Shown one piece after another: positions 1 through 7,294 of a stretch of DNA of 10,687 nucleotides (its first letter is position 1; every line of letters starts with the position of its first letter). Under the pieces are notes generated by a model. That model did no database searches, had not been told where the DNA came from, and saw nothing but the letters and a program-made list of their open reading frames with translations. The position numbers were made by a program, and so were the translations under genes. Source of the DNA: Gemmatimonadaceae bacterium. GTDB lineage: Bacteria; Gemmatimonadota; Gemmatimonadetes; Gemmatimonadales; Gemmatimonadaceae. The stretch covers positions 1 to 10,687 of the forward strand of contig JADGQU010000055.1 of assembly GCA_017881545.1 (NCBI GenBank). The letters are read 5' to 3'.

Positions 1-444
1 GAGGGTCAGGAGCTTGGAGCCAGCGATGGCGGCGACAGTGCCGCCATTGATCGCCGCGGGCGGCGCCAGGAAGCGAACAAAGTCTTCCAGCGGGCGGACG
101 AGCTGCTTCTCGGTCGGATCCTTCGCGCCGTTGTTGTTCTGGTCGTCGATGACCAACACGCGCTGGCCCGCGACGTCGAAGCTCACGACCATGTCGTGCT
201 GACGCTGCACCGCATACCGCTCGCCCTGCATGAGCGCGCCTTGAACCTGGCGCACGCCCGCGTCGATGCGGAATTGGTGGAGGTTGATCTTGGGCAGCAT
301 GATCGTCGCGAGGATGCTGATGATGGCCATCGTGACCAGCAGCTCGAATAGCGTAAAGCCGCGAGTCCCGCCCATTCTGGGGGCGGTGGAGCACGATGCA
401 CGGCGCTTCTGGGCGCCCGAATGGAAGCTCATGTGTTTGGTCAT
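1..444 (-). CDS. GspH/FimT-family pseudopilin, partial (3' end outside window)
   Basis: The gene runs off the left edge; 148 codons are visible. It carries a class III (prepilin) signal: a basic leader ending TRG, then FTLFELLVTMAIISILATIM, with Phe at mature +1 and Glu at +5. PilD-type peptidase would cut after Gly29 (numbering from the ATG at 444). The following region, with its VIDDQNNNGAKDPTE segment, matches the D-x-N-x-NG-x-x-D-x-x-E signature common in GspH/FimT minor pilins. In T4P, FimT/GspH-like proteins sit in the priming tip of the fibre. The start is uncertain. ATG 444 gives a 29-residue leader with weak ribosome binding (GAG 4 nt upstream), but the stretch 376-444 has coding-like third positions (18 of 23 G/C). 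ATG 432, or ATG 375 with a 6-residue leader, are alternatives. It lies beyond a terminator from the pil operon, so it probably has its own promoter. Confidence 0.85.
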   Translation of the reverse strand, partial: MTKHMSFHSGAQKRRASCSTAPRMGGTRGFTLFELLVTMAIISILATIMLPKINLHQFRIDAGVRQVQGALMQGERYAVQRQHDMVVSFDVAGQRVLVIDDQNNNGAKDPTEKQLVRPLEDFVRFLAPPAAINGGTVAAIAGSKLLTL

Positions 445-540
445 AACACTCAATGGACTAGGCCAGGCTCGGGGGGGTAACCGTTTGTAATGTTGGTGCC
501 GGCTACTGCTGAGCTTAAGTTGTGGATTCTCAAAGACTTG

Positions 541-581
541 CGCACTTGGACCCTCTGGGAAATGGGCCCCCGAAAAGTGCG
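541..581. repeat. Inverted repeat, 7-bp arms (CGCACTT / AAGTGCG)
   Basis: The arms at 541-547 and 575-581 are perfect complements. The 27-base loop contains further GGG/CCC runs that could form a shorter inner helix. It has no T-tract on either side, so it is not an intrinsic terminator. As RNA it would lie in the 5' leader of the GspH-like gene. Function unknown. Confidence 0.4.
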
Positions 582-601
582 TCCCACCCTACTCGATACT
601 G

Positions 602-642
602 CCCCGCGAGTTGCTCGAATAAATGTGATATTCAGCGCGGGG
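602..642. repeat. Nested inverted repeat (CCCCGCG / CGCGGGG outer, GAATA / TATTC inner)
   Basis: The outer arms at 602-608 and 636-642 are a perfect 7-bp GC helix. Inside, CT/AG (614-615 with 634-635) and GAATA/TATTC (617-621 with 629-633) continue the pairing around a 7-base loop, with a 5-base and a 1-base bulge on one side. No T-run follows on either strand. It could be a structured leader or a protein-binding site for the downstream GspH-like gene. Confidence 0.45.
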
Positions 643-687
643 AAGAGCGTGAAACCACCCAGTCATACGTGTAGCCTCGTACAGTGC

Positions 688-725
688 AAAAGAAGCGAGC
701 CCGGCAGCATTGCCACCGGGCTCGC
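688..725 (-). terminator. Rho-independent terminator of the pilM-Q-lipoprotein operon
   Basis: A perfect 10-bp GC-rich stem (695-704 with 716-725) encloses an 11-base loop and is followed on the minus strand by TTCTTTT. It begins about 30 bases after the stop codon of the lipoprotein gene, as expected for the end of that transcript, and separates it from the GspH-like gene. Confidence 0.9.
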
Positions 726-756
726 AGTACTCCTTTGCCTGCCTTCCCTGCCGCCG

Positions 757-3213
757 TTACGGGCAGGTGGTCGTGAACGTGTTCGGTAGCTGCGCAATGA
801 CGACACCTCGCGCTGTTGCACCTACCAGAACGAGCTGGCCCGTGCTCTGGCGGAATGCCGCTGTGAGCGGACCTATGATCGGATCGCGGATCGGAATCGA
901 GCCGATTCGCTGATAGCAATGTGTGTCGAAGATCTCGATCAAGGGCTCGGCCGACGCCGCAAAAGCGAGGCGTGTATTCAGAGGAAACGAATTCGGACCC
1001 GTGTTAAGCGGATGGAAATCGAGACCCGCGTTGCTCGCGGTCGTGCCAAGCACACCCTGCAGCCTGAGCGCGGGATTGATTATGTAGGTCGAGTCACCGC
1101 GAATTCCCGCCAGTGAGCCGTCAAAATTAATTCCGACGCCCTTCACCTGGGCAAAGCTGTTCGCCGTCCAGTCGCTTACGTCCTGCGGTTGCGATACCCC
1201 GAGGTCGATGACGGGTACCGGTAGCGGGACCAGGACCCCGGTGACAGCGGGGGCTGTGGTCTCAAAACCGAGCGTCGCGTCGTAGGTCAAGGCGCGACTG
1301 CCAAGTGCGCTGCCGCCCTCACCATATACCGCCCGCCGGAAGTTCGCCGAGTTTCTGGCAAACGTCGTGTCGCGGAAAGCGATTTTGTCGATCTGGAACA
1401 CGATGGAGAAGAAGCCCGTGTCCGCACCCGATCCGATCCTTTGCTTGAATGGAACCAGCGTCGTTGCGGCACGCGTGTTGGCATCGTAGCGGATGACCTC
1501 GAGCGTGTCTCCGCGGCCGGAGGTCTGGCCCATCGACTGCTCGAAGAAGAAGTGCGAAGTGCCCAGCGTCAGGTTCTCCCACCTGAGAGTACCATTGTTA
1601 TTCGCGAACGGCGTAGACTGTCCGGGCGTTGGCGTAGTCGAGTAGGTCAGCACGGTCTGCGTGCACGCGGTGCCAGCCGTGATGCATGTCGCCGCCAGAT
1701 ATTGCGGACGGTCGCTGAAGTCGTAAGCCGTGCGTTGTGTGATCGGCGGACCGTTTGGCGCTGTCGTCGAAGTCACGCTGGTGACCGAGAAGACGATGAT
1801 GTTGGGTAAAGCGTATCGGGAAACTTCGCTGCCGGAAGTGCCCACGTTCAGGTCCACGTAGCTGATGTCAGTGCCGCCGGAATTCGCCACAAGCAGAGTG
1901 TCGCCCACGGCTCCGTTGCGGTCGCGCGGCCAGGCCGTGATGCCCCACGGGCGCGAGCCGACGAGCACCGGCGCCTTGAAGGACGAATCCGCGAGGTTGA
2001 ACACCTCTACGCGATTGAGAAGAATATTCGTGAGGTAGAGCCTATCCTTGCTCGCGTGGTAGTACGCATCCGCTACCTGTCCGCCGAACGGAAGCCCGCG
2101 CGTGACTCCCGCCACGACCGTAACTGTATCGATGCGATCCAAGCCGTTCGACAGCTTCGCGTATGCCTTCACTCCATTGGAGTTGCGGGCGAACATCTGT
2201 ATGAACGCGATTGTCGGGAAGTTCACGTACGGCAGGTGCATCTGGAACGTGTGCGGCTGGAACGTCAGCTGGCCGTTCGATACGAACGTCGACGAGTCGT
2301 CGATTGGGCCACCAATGAGACTTCTCACCTCGAAGCCAAGCCCGATGATCCCACTTGGGTCATCAGCTTCGACGTGCACGCTGTCGGTGACTTCGAGGCG
2401 GGAGCTGTGACCGCATTTGTTGTCGAACGCCGTGTTGCCGACGCAGAACTGGTTGACGACGGGGATCGAGTTCACCTGCGAGACGGTTTGTACCGTCAGG
2501 GTGATACTCGGGCCCACCGCGCGTTGTCCCAGAGAGTCGCGAAGGAACGGCGTTATGGTCAACGTTCCGGGTGCCGCTGTCGACGGAATCGTGAGGGTAT
2601 CCTGCATCGTAACCGAGTCGCGCAGCGGACTCGAGAACAGGATGGAATCGGCGCGAACGAGCGGACCTGTGGTGTTCAGTCCGAGGGACATAATCTTGAC
2701 GGCTGTCTTGCCGCTGATCGTGACCACGATCGACTTGCCCACGACCGCGGAGCTTCCCGAGGTCGGGCTCACAACTCTCACGTCCGGTGGCGGAAGATTG
2801 CCCGTAGCCAGCCGTAGCGAATCGGTGGCCGATACGTTACCGGCCCCGTCTACTGCGAAGGCGGTTATGAGCGCGGGCGTGCCTGGCGGAACTGCCCTCG
2901 ACGCGAACAGCTGGAACGGAATCGCGATATCTGTCACCGCGCTCGTAAAGGTCGTGTCGAAGGTGAATCCGACGGCACCGACGACGTGCACGTGAATCGT
3001 CTTGAGCCCGATGTTGTCCTTGGCGCCGGTCGTGAAGGCAATGACCGTGTCAGCCTGTCCGCCAACCTGGGTCAGCGAAACCGTCGGCGCGTTGCGATCT
3101 CTCGTCGCATCCGTCGAGGTCGAGTCGTTGCACGCCGCGACCCCAAACAGGGATCCGGCGACAACGGTCATTACGATGCCGCGTTGAGCGGCGCGAGTGA
3201 GATCTATGAACAT
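757..3213 (-). CDS. Secreted lipoprotein with Ig-like repeats and putative beta-propeller, downstream of pilQ
   Basis: I do not recognise this 818-residue protein as a named family. The N-terminus is a lipoprotein signal: a short basic segment, a hydrophobic stretch (GIVMTVVAGSLFGVAAC) and a lipobox VAAC with the lipidated cysteine at residue 28. The +2 residue is Asn, not Asp, so outer-membrane sorting is expected by the proteobacterial rule. About three Ig-like beta-sandwich repeats follow (roughly 41-138, 140-242, 249-367), each ending in a pattern like FAVDGAGNV followed by a hydrophobic strand. From about 369 on, blade-like segments (DRLYLTN, RVEVFNL, WGITAWP, DTLLVANSGG, ISYVDL) suggest a YVTN/NHL-type propeller. 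ATG 3213 is chosen over GTG 3222 because an AAAGGTGA ribosome-binding site overlapping the pilQ stop sits about 6 nt upstream. That places the gene 11 nt after pilQ, so the two are co-expressed. A role as secretin partner or surface adhesin is inference only. Confidence 0.88.
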   Translation of the reverse strand: MFIDLTRAAQRGIVMTVVAGSLFGVAACNDSTSTDATRDRNAPTVSLTQVGGQADTVIAFTTGAKDNIGLKTIHVHVVGAVGFTFDTTFTSAVTDIAIPFQLFASRAVPPGTPALITAFAVDGAGNVSATDSLRLATGNLPPPDVRVVSPTSGSSAVVGKSIVVTISGKTAVKIMSLGLNTTGPLVRADSILFSSPLRDSVTMQDTLTIPSTAAPGTLTITPFLRDSLGQRAVGPSITLTVQTVSQVNSIPVVNQFCVGNTAFDNKCGHSSRLEVTDSVHVEADDPSGIIGLGFEVRSLIGGPIDDSSTFVSNGQLTFQPHTFQMHLPYVNFPTIAFIQMFARNSNGVKAYAKLSNGLDRIDTVTVVAGVTRGLPFGGQVADAYYHASKDRLYLTNILLNRVEVFNLADSSFKAPVLVGSRPWGITAWPRDRNGAVGDTLLVANSGGTDISYVDLNVGTSGSEVSRYALPNIIVFSVTSVTSTTAPNGPPITQRTAYDFSDRPQYLAATCITAGTACTQTVLTYSTTPTPGQSTPFANNNGTLRWENLTLGTSHFFFEQSMGQTSGRGDTLEVIRYDANTRAATTLVPFKQRIGSGADTGFFSIVFQIDKIAFRDTTFARNSANFRRAVYGEGGSALGSRALTYDATLGFETTAPAVTGVLVPLPVPVIDLGVSQPQDVSDWTANSFAQVKGVGINFDGSLAGIRGDSTYIINPALRLQGVLGTTASNAGLDFHPLNTGPNSFPLNTRLAFAASAEPLIEIFDTHCYQRIGSIPIRDPIIGPLTAAFRQSTGQLVLVGATARGVVIAQLPNTFTTTCP

Positions 3214-3224
3214 TCGAGTCACCT

Positions 3225-5309
3225 TTAGCGGGTGGCTGGTGGGATCGGATTCGTCGAGGCGCCGGGTATCGGCGCGCCGTCGTCGATGATGTGTGGTGTA
3301 ACGAGGATGAGGAGGTCACGCTTTTCGTCGTCGGTACGCGTCTCGCCGAACAACCTGCCGATGATCGGCAGATCGACGAGCAGCGGAATTCCCGACTTGG
3401 ATTGCGTGGTCTGCGTGACGGTGAGTCCGCCTATGACCGCGGTCTCGCCATCTCCGACCAGAAGCTGAGTGTCGCCCGACTGCTTGCCGAAGATGAATCC
3501 GACGTCGGAAGACGCCAACTGCGCATCCGAGTTCTCGGCGTGCAGAAGGAGAAGGATCTGGCGGTTGTTCGTGATGTGCGGAGTGACGGTCAGAATGATA
3601 CCGACCTGCTTCATCTGCACAGTCGCACGCGGCTGTGTAGCCGCGGTCGCGCCGCTCACGTTGGCGGTGTTCGCGTCGAGCACCCGGATCGGGATTTCCT
3701 GACCGACCTGGATCGATGCCTGACGATTGTCGAGCGTGACAATGCTCGGCTCCGCCTGCAAGTCGGCAAGCCGGACTTCCTGGAGCGCGTCGAGGAAGCT
3801 CGTCAGCTGGAACTTGCCGAGTGCGGTCGAGAACACGACGCTGAGGGCCGGGTTGACAACTCTGGCGTTGGCGTTCGCGATCGCCGACAGCGCGTTGCCG
3901 CCGAGCAGGATCCTGTCGCCGTTGAAAGGCGTGCCGCCTCCGAGGGCGTCGGGTACTCCGTCGCCGTTGGTGTCGATTGGCTTCAGCGACGCCGGATCGG
4001 TGCGCTTCACGAGCTGGCTGAAGAACTGATCCGTGCCCGTGCCGAGATCGTACGAGAGCCCGATGTCTTCGATGTTGGTTCTGTTGACGAAGATGATCTT
4101 CGCCTTGATGCCGACCTGCGGAGTGCGAACGTCGAGGTTGCGCACGTACCCCAGGATATCGGCGAGGCGCGTAGCCGTCTCAGTTATGATGAGCGTGTTG
4201 GTGGTGCTGTCCGCCGCGACCAGCCCGCGACTCGCGCAGCCAAACGCCGCGTTGGCGGGGGCGTTCGCGGTCGATGGGAGCTGCGGGCAGTCCTTCTGTA
4301 GAAGCGACTGAATTGTCGGTACGAGCGCCGAAGCGCGCGCATAGTTGATCGATATGAGCTGCGTCTGGAGCGGCTCGGAAGCCTGGCGGTTCAGGATGTT
4401 GGCATAGCTGTCGACGGTGATGATGCCCGAGAGAGCATCTTCCGACGCGGCGAGGCCCTGACCCTGCAGGATCGCGCGCAGCGCGACATCCCAGGGTTGA
4501 TTGCGGATTTCAGCCGTGACGGTACCCTGGACATCCTTGCCGACGACGATCGTGCGTCCCGAGAACGCCGCGAACGACGCGATGACATCGCGAATGTCGG
4601 TGTCCTGGAACGTTACGGTGATGGGTGCCTGCTGCGACTGCTGCGCCTTCGAGAAGAGCGCGACCGGCTTGTCGTACGTCGACCCTAGTCTTGCCTGAAC
4701 CGGCTGGGCGGGCGCTGGGGTCGCATAGTCGGGTGCATCAACCTGCGAAGTGGTCGACTCGACCTGAGAGACGACCTTTGGCGTGTTCTGGAACGACGCT
4801 TGAGCCGGGCTCATCTCGGTTGTCTGGGCGACGGCGCGCGTGCTGACGGTGCGCGTGCTGACGGGACGCGTCGATGGCGCCTTCGGAGCAGCAACGTAGT
4901 CCGCCTTCTTGCTCGACGACCATGAGGAGTAGTCGTCCGTCTTGCCGCCGGTGACCGCGACGCGAACTTCGCCGTCGTTGTGTTTCACTTCGTACGGGTG
5001 CTTCGCATCCATCTCGATGACGACGCGAACCACGTTCGGACGAAACTGGGAGTAGCGAATGTTGGTGATGCCGCCGCGAGCAACCTTGTCGTAGGTGGCG
5101 CGCGACATGTCCAGAGTGGCTCCTTTCAGATCGACTACCACACGGGCCGGCGCGTCGAGCGTGAAGTCCTGCACATCTACGGCGGCGCTGACGCCGATCA
5201 CCACTTCAGTCTTCCCGGATGACGGGACTACACTGAGTGAGTGAACGGTCGCTGCCGACGAGGGCAGGAACAGGAGCGCCGCGGCTGGCAGCGCTTTGAG
5301 AAAGCTCAT
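3225..5309 (-). CDS. pilQ: Type IV pilus secretin PilQ
   Basis: A 694-residue outer-membrane secretin, the pore through which the pilus leaves the cell. A signal peptide (MSFLKALPAAALLFLPSSAA) is followed by one AMIN domain (about 25-120; peptidoglycan binding in this family) and a Ser/Thr/Gln/Pro-rich linker (about 125-225) with a short STR-x-V repeat. Next come an STN/N0 domain (228-300), an N1 domain (315-395) with an insertion flanked by Cys341 and Cys358, and the secretin core (about 400-675). The core contains the family signature IPLLVDLPIIGRLF at 641-654, then a DLLILVTPHII strand. An insertion near 435-490 carries DTNGDGVPD. It has a single AMIN domain and is of normal length for PilQ. 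The ATG overlaps the pilP stop as ATGA and has GAGG 8 nt upstream, so translation is coupled to pilP. Identification is very secure. Confidence 0.98.
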   Translation of the reverse strand: MSFLKALPAAALLFLPSSAATVHSLSVVPSSGKTEVVIGVSAAVDVQDFTLDAPARVVVDLKGATLDMSRATYDKVARGGITNIRYSQFRPNVVRVVIEMDAKHPYEVKHNDGEVRVAVTGGKTDDYSSWSSSKKADYVAAPKAPSTRPVSTRTVSTRAVAQTTEMSPAQASFQNTPKVVSQVESTTSQVDAPDYATPAPAQPVQARLGSTYDKPVALFSKAQQSQQAPITVTFQDTDIRDVIASFAAFSGRTIVVGKDVQGTVTAEIRNQPWDVALRAILQGQGLAASEDALSGIITVDSYANILNRQASEPLQTQLISINYARASALVPTIQSLLQKDCPQLPSTANAPANAAFGCASRGLVAADSTTNTLIITETATRLADILGYVRNLDVRTPQVGIKAKIIFVNRTNIEDIGLSYDLGTGTDQFFSQLVKRTDPASLKPIDTNGDGVPDALGGGTPFNGDRILLGGNALSAIANANARVVNPALSVVFSTALGKFQLTSFLDALQEVRLADLQAEPSIVTLDNRQASIQVGQEIPIRVLDANTANVSGATAATQPRATVQMKQVGIILTVTPHITNNRQILLLLHAENSDAQLASSDVGFIFGKQSGDTQLLVGDGETAVIGGLTVTQTTQSKSGIPLLVDLPIIGRLFGETRTDDEKRDLLILVTPHIIDDGAPIPGASTNPIPPATR
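4830..4874 (-). repeat. Three tandem 15-bp units in the pilQ linker
   Basis: Three consecutive 15-bp units encode STRPV-STRTV-STRAV, residues 146-160 of PilQ, between the AMIN and STN domains. Units two and three differ only at one codon position. In-frame units of this kind can expand or contract without breaking the reading frame, changing the linker length. Confidence 0.8.
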
Positions 5310-5851
5310 GGACGGGGCCTCGTTTTGGTAGAATCGGCGATGATCGGCAGGATTTCCTGACGGCTGTAGCCGAACTCTTCAATCGTGAAAATCACAGCTT
5401 TCTCCTGAATGGCCGCGACCCGCATTCTGCCGATCGCCTGGCCAACTCTTACTCTGTACTGGTCTTTAGACGTGATATCACGCAAAACCGCAACAGAGTT
5501 TTGCCCGCGCGGGTCGAACGCCACTGCGACCAGTTTCAGGTCGGTCAGGAGGGGCCTGAGGTCGGACGTCGTCAGAAGCGACACAAAAGGATCGCGTCTG
5601 CCGTCGCCGTCATACGCGAAAACCTCGCGGTTGATCAACACCCGGGGCGCGGTGTCGACGGCGGGAGGCAGCGCCGTTGCGGCGGCCGGCTTCTTTGTAT
5701 CCACCGGGGGCGGCTGGGCCGGTTTGGCATTAGTCGGCTTGGCAGTCGTGCTCGCATTCGGCCTCGGCGCGGCCTGGGCGCGCGCCTGTGCTGAAGCGCC
5801 AGACGCCAGTGCCGCCACGAAAACCATCGCGAATGAGATTGAGCGCTTCAT
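5306..5851 (-). CDS. pilP: Type IV pilus assembly protein PilP
   Basis: A 181-residue periplasmic protein linking the inner-membrane PilN/PilO pair to the secretin PilQ. It has a type I signal peptide (MKRSISFAMVFVAALASGASA, cleavage expected near residue 21-22). An Ala/Pro/Thr-rich flexible region (23-69) follows; such a segment in PilP is what contacts the PilN/PilO dimer. The beta-sandwich HR domain runs about 75-172 and has the conserved opening DGRRDPF, then DLKLVAVAF, VGQAIGRMRV and an EFGYSRQEILPI end. Unlike the Neisseria and Pseudomonas proteins there is no lipobox cysteine, so it would be soluble rather than lipid-anchored. ATG 5851 has GGTG 8-9 nt upstream and lies 2 nt after the pilO stop. 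The stop overlaps the pilQ start. Confidence 0.95.
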   Translation of the reverse strand: MKRSISFAMVFVAALASGASAQARAQAAPRPNASTTAKPTNAKPAQPPPVDTKKPAAATALPPAVDTAPRVLINREVFAYDGDGRRDPFVSLLTTSDLRPLLTDLKLVAVAFDPRGQNSVAVLRDITSKDQYRVRVGQAIGRMRVAAIQEKAVIFTIEEFGYSRQEILPIIADSTKTRPRP

Positions 5852-5853
5852 TG

Positions 5854-6471
5854 TTATTTCACCGACGTGGACGGTACATACGGCGTCGTGCGAGCAACAT
5901 AGGTCTGCACCTGAAACTCGGTGTCGACGAGCGACTCACCTTTTCTGACGCGGGCCTTCGTCTTGTCAGCGATAGGGTGCAGCTTGATCGTCATCGTGAC
6001 CGGAGCGATGATGCGGTTGAGCGAGCCGACGTTGCTCAGGAACTGACCAACGGGGTGATATCCGCCGATCACGGCGAGCTTGTACCGGTACGTATCGAAC
6101 TGCTCGCCAGGCAGAACCGGCATCGGCTCCACGGTGGCCAGATCCAGTCCGACGCGACGCGCCGCAGTCGAAATGTCCTCGAGCAGTGCGGGCACTTCAT
6201 TACTTCTGGGCACGAGCTGTCGCATCACTTTGAGGCTCTGCTCGTATTCAGTCGACTGCGCGCGAAGCTTCTGAAGACTGCCCGACGCGATGTCGGCTCT
6301 GGCCTGCTGGTTTTTCTTGTCGAGCGAATCGACGTGGACCTGAATGGCGCTCAGCTCCACGGCCTTCGGCTTGTACAGGAAGTACCAGTACGCGGCGAGC
6401 AGCAGCACGGCGGCCACACCTATGCCGGCCATCGACTGCTCGCGCTTGGTCATGTTGGCGAGAATTGCCAT
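5854..6471 (-). CDS. pilO: Type IV pilus inner-membrane protein PilO
   Basis: A 205-residue bitopic inner-membrane protein that pairs with PilN. A short cytoplasmic tail (1-13) precedes one transmembrane helix (about 14-33, MAGIGVAAVLLLAAYWYFLY). A periplasmic coiled coil follows (about 38-85, rich in Lys, Gln and Glu), then LVPRSNEVPALLEDISTAAR, the typical PilO segment leading into the ferredoxin-like core. The core contains the PilO hallmark YKLAVIGGYHPVGQFLSNVG (131-150). Length is normal for the family. The start codon is 1 nt after the pilN stop, with a GGCGGTG ribosome-binding sequence inside the end of pilN; translation is therefore coupled. Confidence 0.97.
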   Translation of the reverse strand: MAILANMTKREQSMAGIGVAAVLLLAAYWYFLYKPKAVELSAIQVHVDSLDKKNQQARADIASGSLQKLRAQSTEYEQSLKVMRQLVPRSNEVPALLEDISTAARRVGLDLATVEPMPVLPGEQFDTYRYKLAVIGGYHPVGQFLSNVGSLNRIIAPVTMTIKLHPIADKTKARVRKGESLVDTEFQVQTYVARTTPYVPSTSVK

Positions 6472-6472
6472 G

Positions 6473-7276
6473 TTAGTGCACCGCCGATACTACGAGTGGA
6501 ACCGTCTTGATCGCGAAGGCGGGTGGAGATTGCGTCTCCGCCTCGAGAGTGAACTCCGTGACTTCCTTTCCTTCGGCCTGCACCAGATCGGAGCGGCTTA
6601 GCTGCACGTTCTGGATGAATGGCGAGGCCTCGAGCGACTTCATGAACCGCGTGAGCGCCTGAATGTCCACCGTGTGGCCGACGATCCTGAACTTGACGTC
6701 CTTCGCCGAATTGAGCACCGAATCGGCTCGCGCCTTCCGCACGCGATTTCTTTCGTCCGTGCGCTTCTGCAGCGACTGCGTGCTGTCGACCGGCGGGGCG
6801 GCTCTCTTCGTTGTGTCAATGGCGGCGACGCTTCGCGGTGCACTCGTCTGCGTGATCTCGGTCAGCCACGTGTACTGAGGCAGCGCGTTGCTGATCTCGT
6901 ACATGAGATGCGACCATTGGTAGCGGGAATCGTCGATCGACTTGATGATCGCGATCTGCTGATACAGTGAATCGCGCGCCGCTTCCGCCTTGGACTTCGC
7001 CACGAGCACGGCGCTGAACTGCGTCGAATCCTTGAGGGCCTTCGTTTCGCGCTCTTCCATCTCGCTTGCCTTTGCGGCCTGGTGGATGAACATGAAGGCG
7101 ATCAGCGCTCCGCATACGGCCGCAGACGCAATTGCGCCCAACATGTACTTGTCGGTGATCTTGTCGGAGAATCCGGCGAACCAGTCCGCGGGTCGGATTT
7201 CGAACTTCAGACCTTTGGTGCTGTTCGGCCGACGTTTCTTTTTGCCGTCCCCGGGGAGGAGATTGATCTCGATCAT
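6473..7276 (-). CDS. pilN: Type IV pilus inner-membrane protein PilN
   Basis: Partner of PilO and docking point for PilM. The N-terminus MIEINLLP carries the conserved INLLP motif that in known structures inserts into a groove of PilM. A basic cytoplasmic segment of about 40 residues follows, then one transmembrane helix (about 46-66), a periplasmic coiled coil (about 70-115) and a C-terminal ferredoxin-like domain ending near 250. At 267 residues it is longer than the roughly 180-200 typical of PilN. The excess comes from the longer basic N-terminal segment and an Ala/Arg/Lys-rich insertion at about 143-195, between ALPQYTWLTEI and FRIVGHTVDI. The start is 18 nt after pilM with GGAG about 10 nt upstream. 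Confidence 0.95.
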   Translation of the reverse strand: MIEINLLPGDGKKKRRPNSTKGLKFEIRPADWFAGFSDKITDKYMLGAIASAAVCGALIAFMFIHQAAKASEMEERETKALKDSTQFSAVLVAKSKAEAARDSLYQQIAIIKSIDDSRYQWSHLMYEISNALPQYTWLTEITQTSAPRSVAAIDTTKRAAPPVDSTQSLQKRTDERNRVRKARADSVLNSAKDVKFRIVGHTVDIQALTRFMKSLEASPFIQNVQLSRSDLVQAEGKEVTEFTLEAETQSPPAFAIKTVPLVVSAVH

Positions 7277-7294
7277 GTTGTCAGTGCTCCGGGG

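Larger units (their letters stand above)
445..687. other. Non-coding spacer with two long inverted repeats
   Basis: About 240 bases lie between the lipoprotein terminator and the GspH-like gene. No convincing gene is present; one minus-strand frame stays open for about 68 codons but its third positions are only a little over half G/C and it has no good start. The spacer should contain the promoter and leader of the GspH-like gene. It holds two inverted-repeat structures, described separately at 541-581 and 602-642. I do not see a convincing sigma-70 promoter. Confidence 0.6.

Noticed and set aside
571..586. TGGGAC-N5-TTTC on the minus strand as a sigma-54 promoter for the GspH-like gene
   Set aside because: Spacing is right, but both the -24 element (C to G) and the essential GC of the -12 element (TC here) mismatch, and the position overlaps an inverted-repeat arm.
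445..655. About 68-codon open frame on the minus strand upstream of the GspH-like gene
   Set aside because: No convincing start or ribosome-binding site, third positions only slightly over half G/C, and it overlaps the two inverted repeats.
2056..2817. 253-codon open frame on the plus strand
   Set aside because: Antisense to the lipoprotein gene, with Arg/His/Asp-rich low-quality sequence and no recognisable domain.
3214..3222. GTG 3222 as start of the lipoprotein, adding three residues
   Set aside because: The GTG is part of the AAAGGTGA ribosome-binding site that serves the ATG at 3213.
3291..4301. 336-codon open frame on the plus strand
   Set aside because: It lies entirely antisense to pilQ, whose secretin motifs are unmistakable. 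Long antisense frames are expected from the strong G/C third-position bias; the product is Arg/Asp/Val-rich with no family resemblance.
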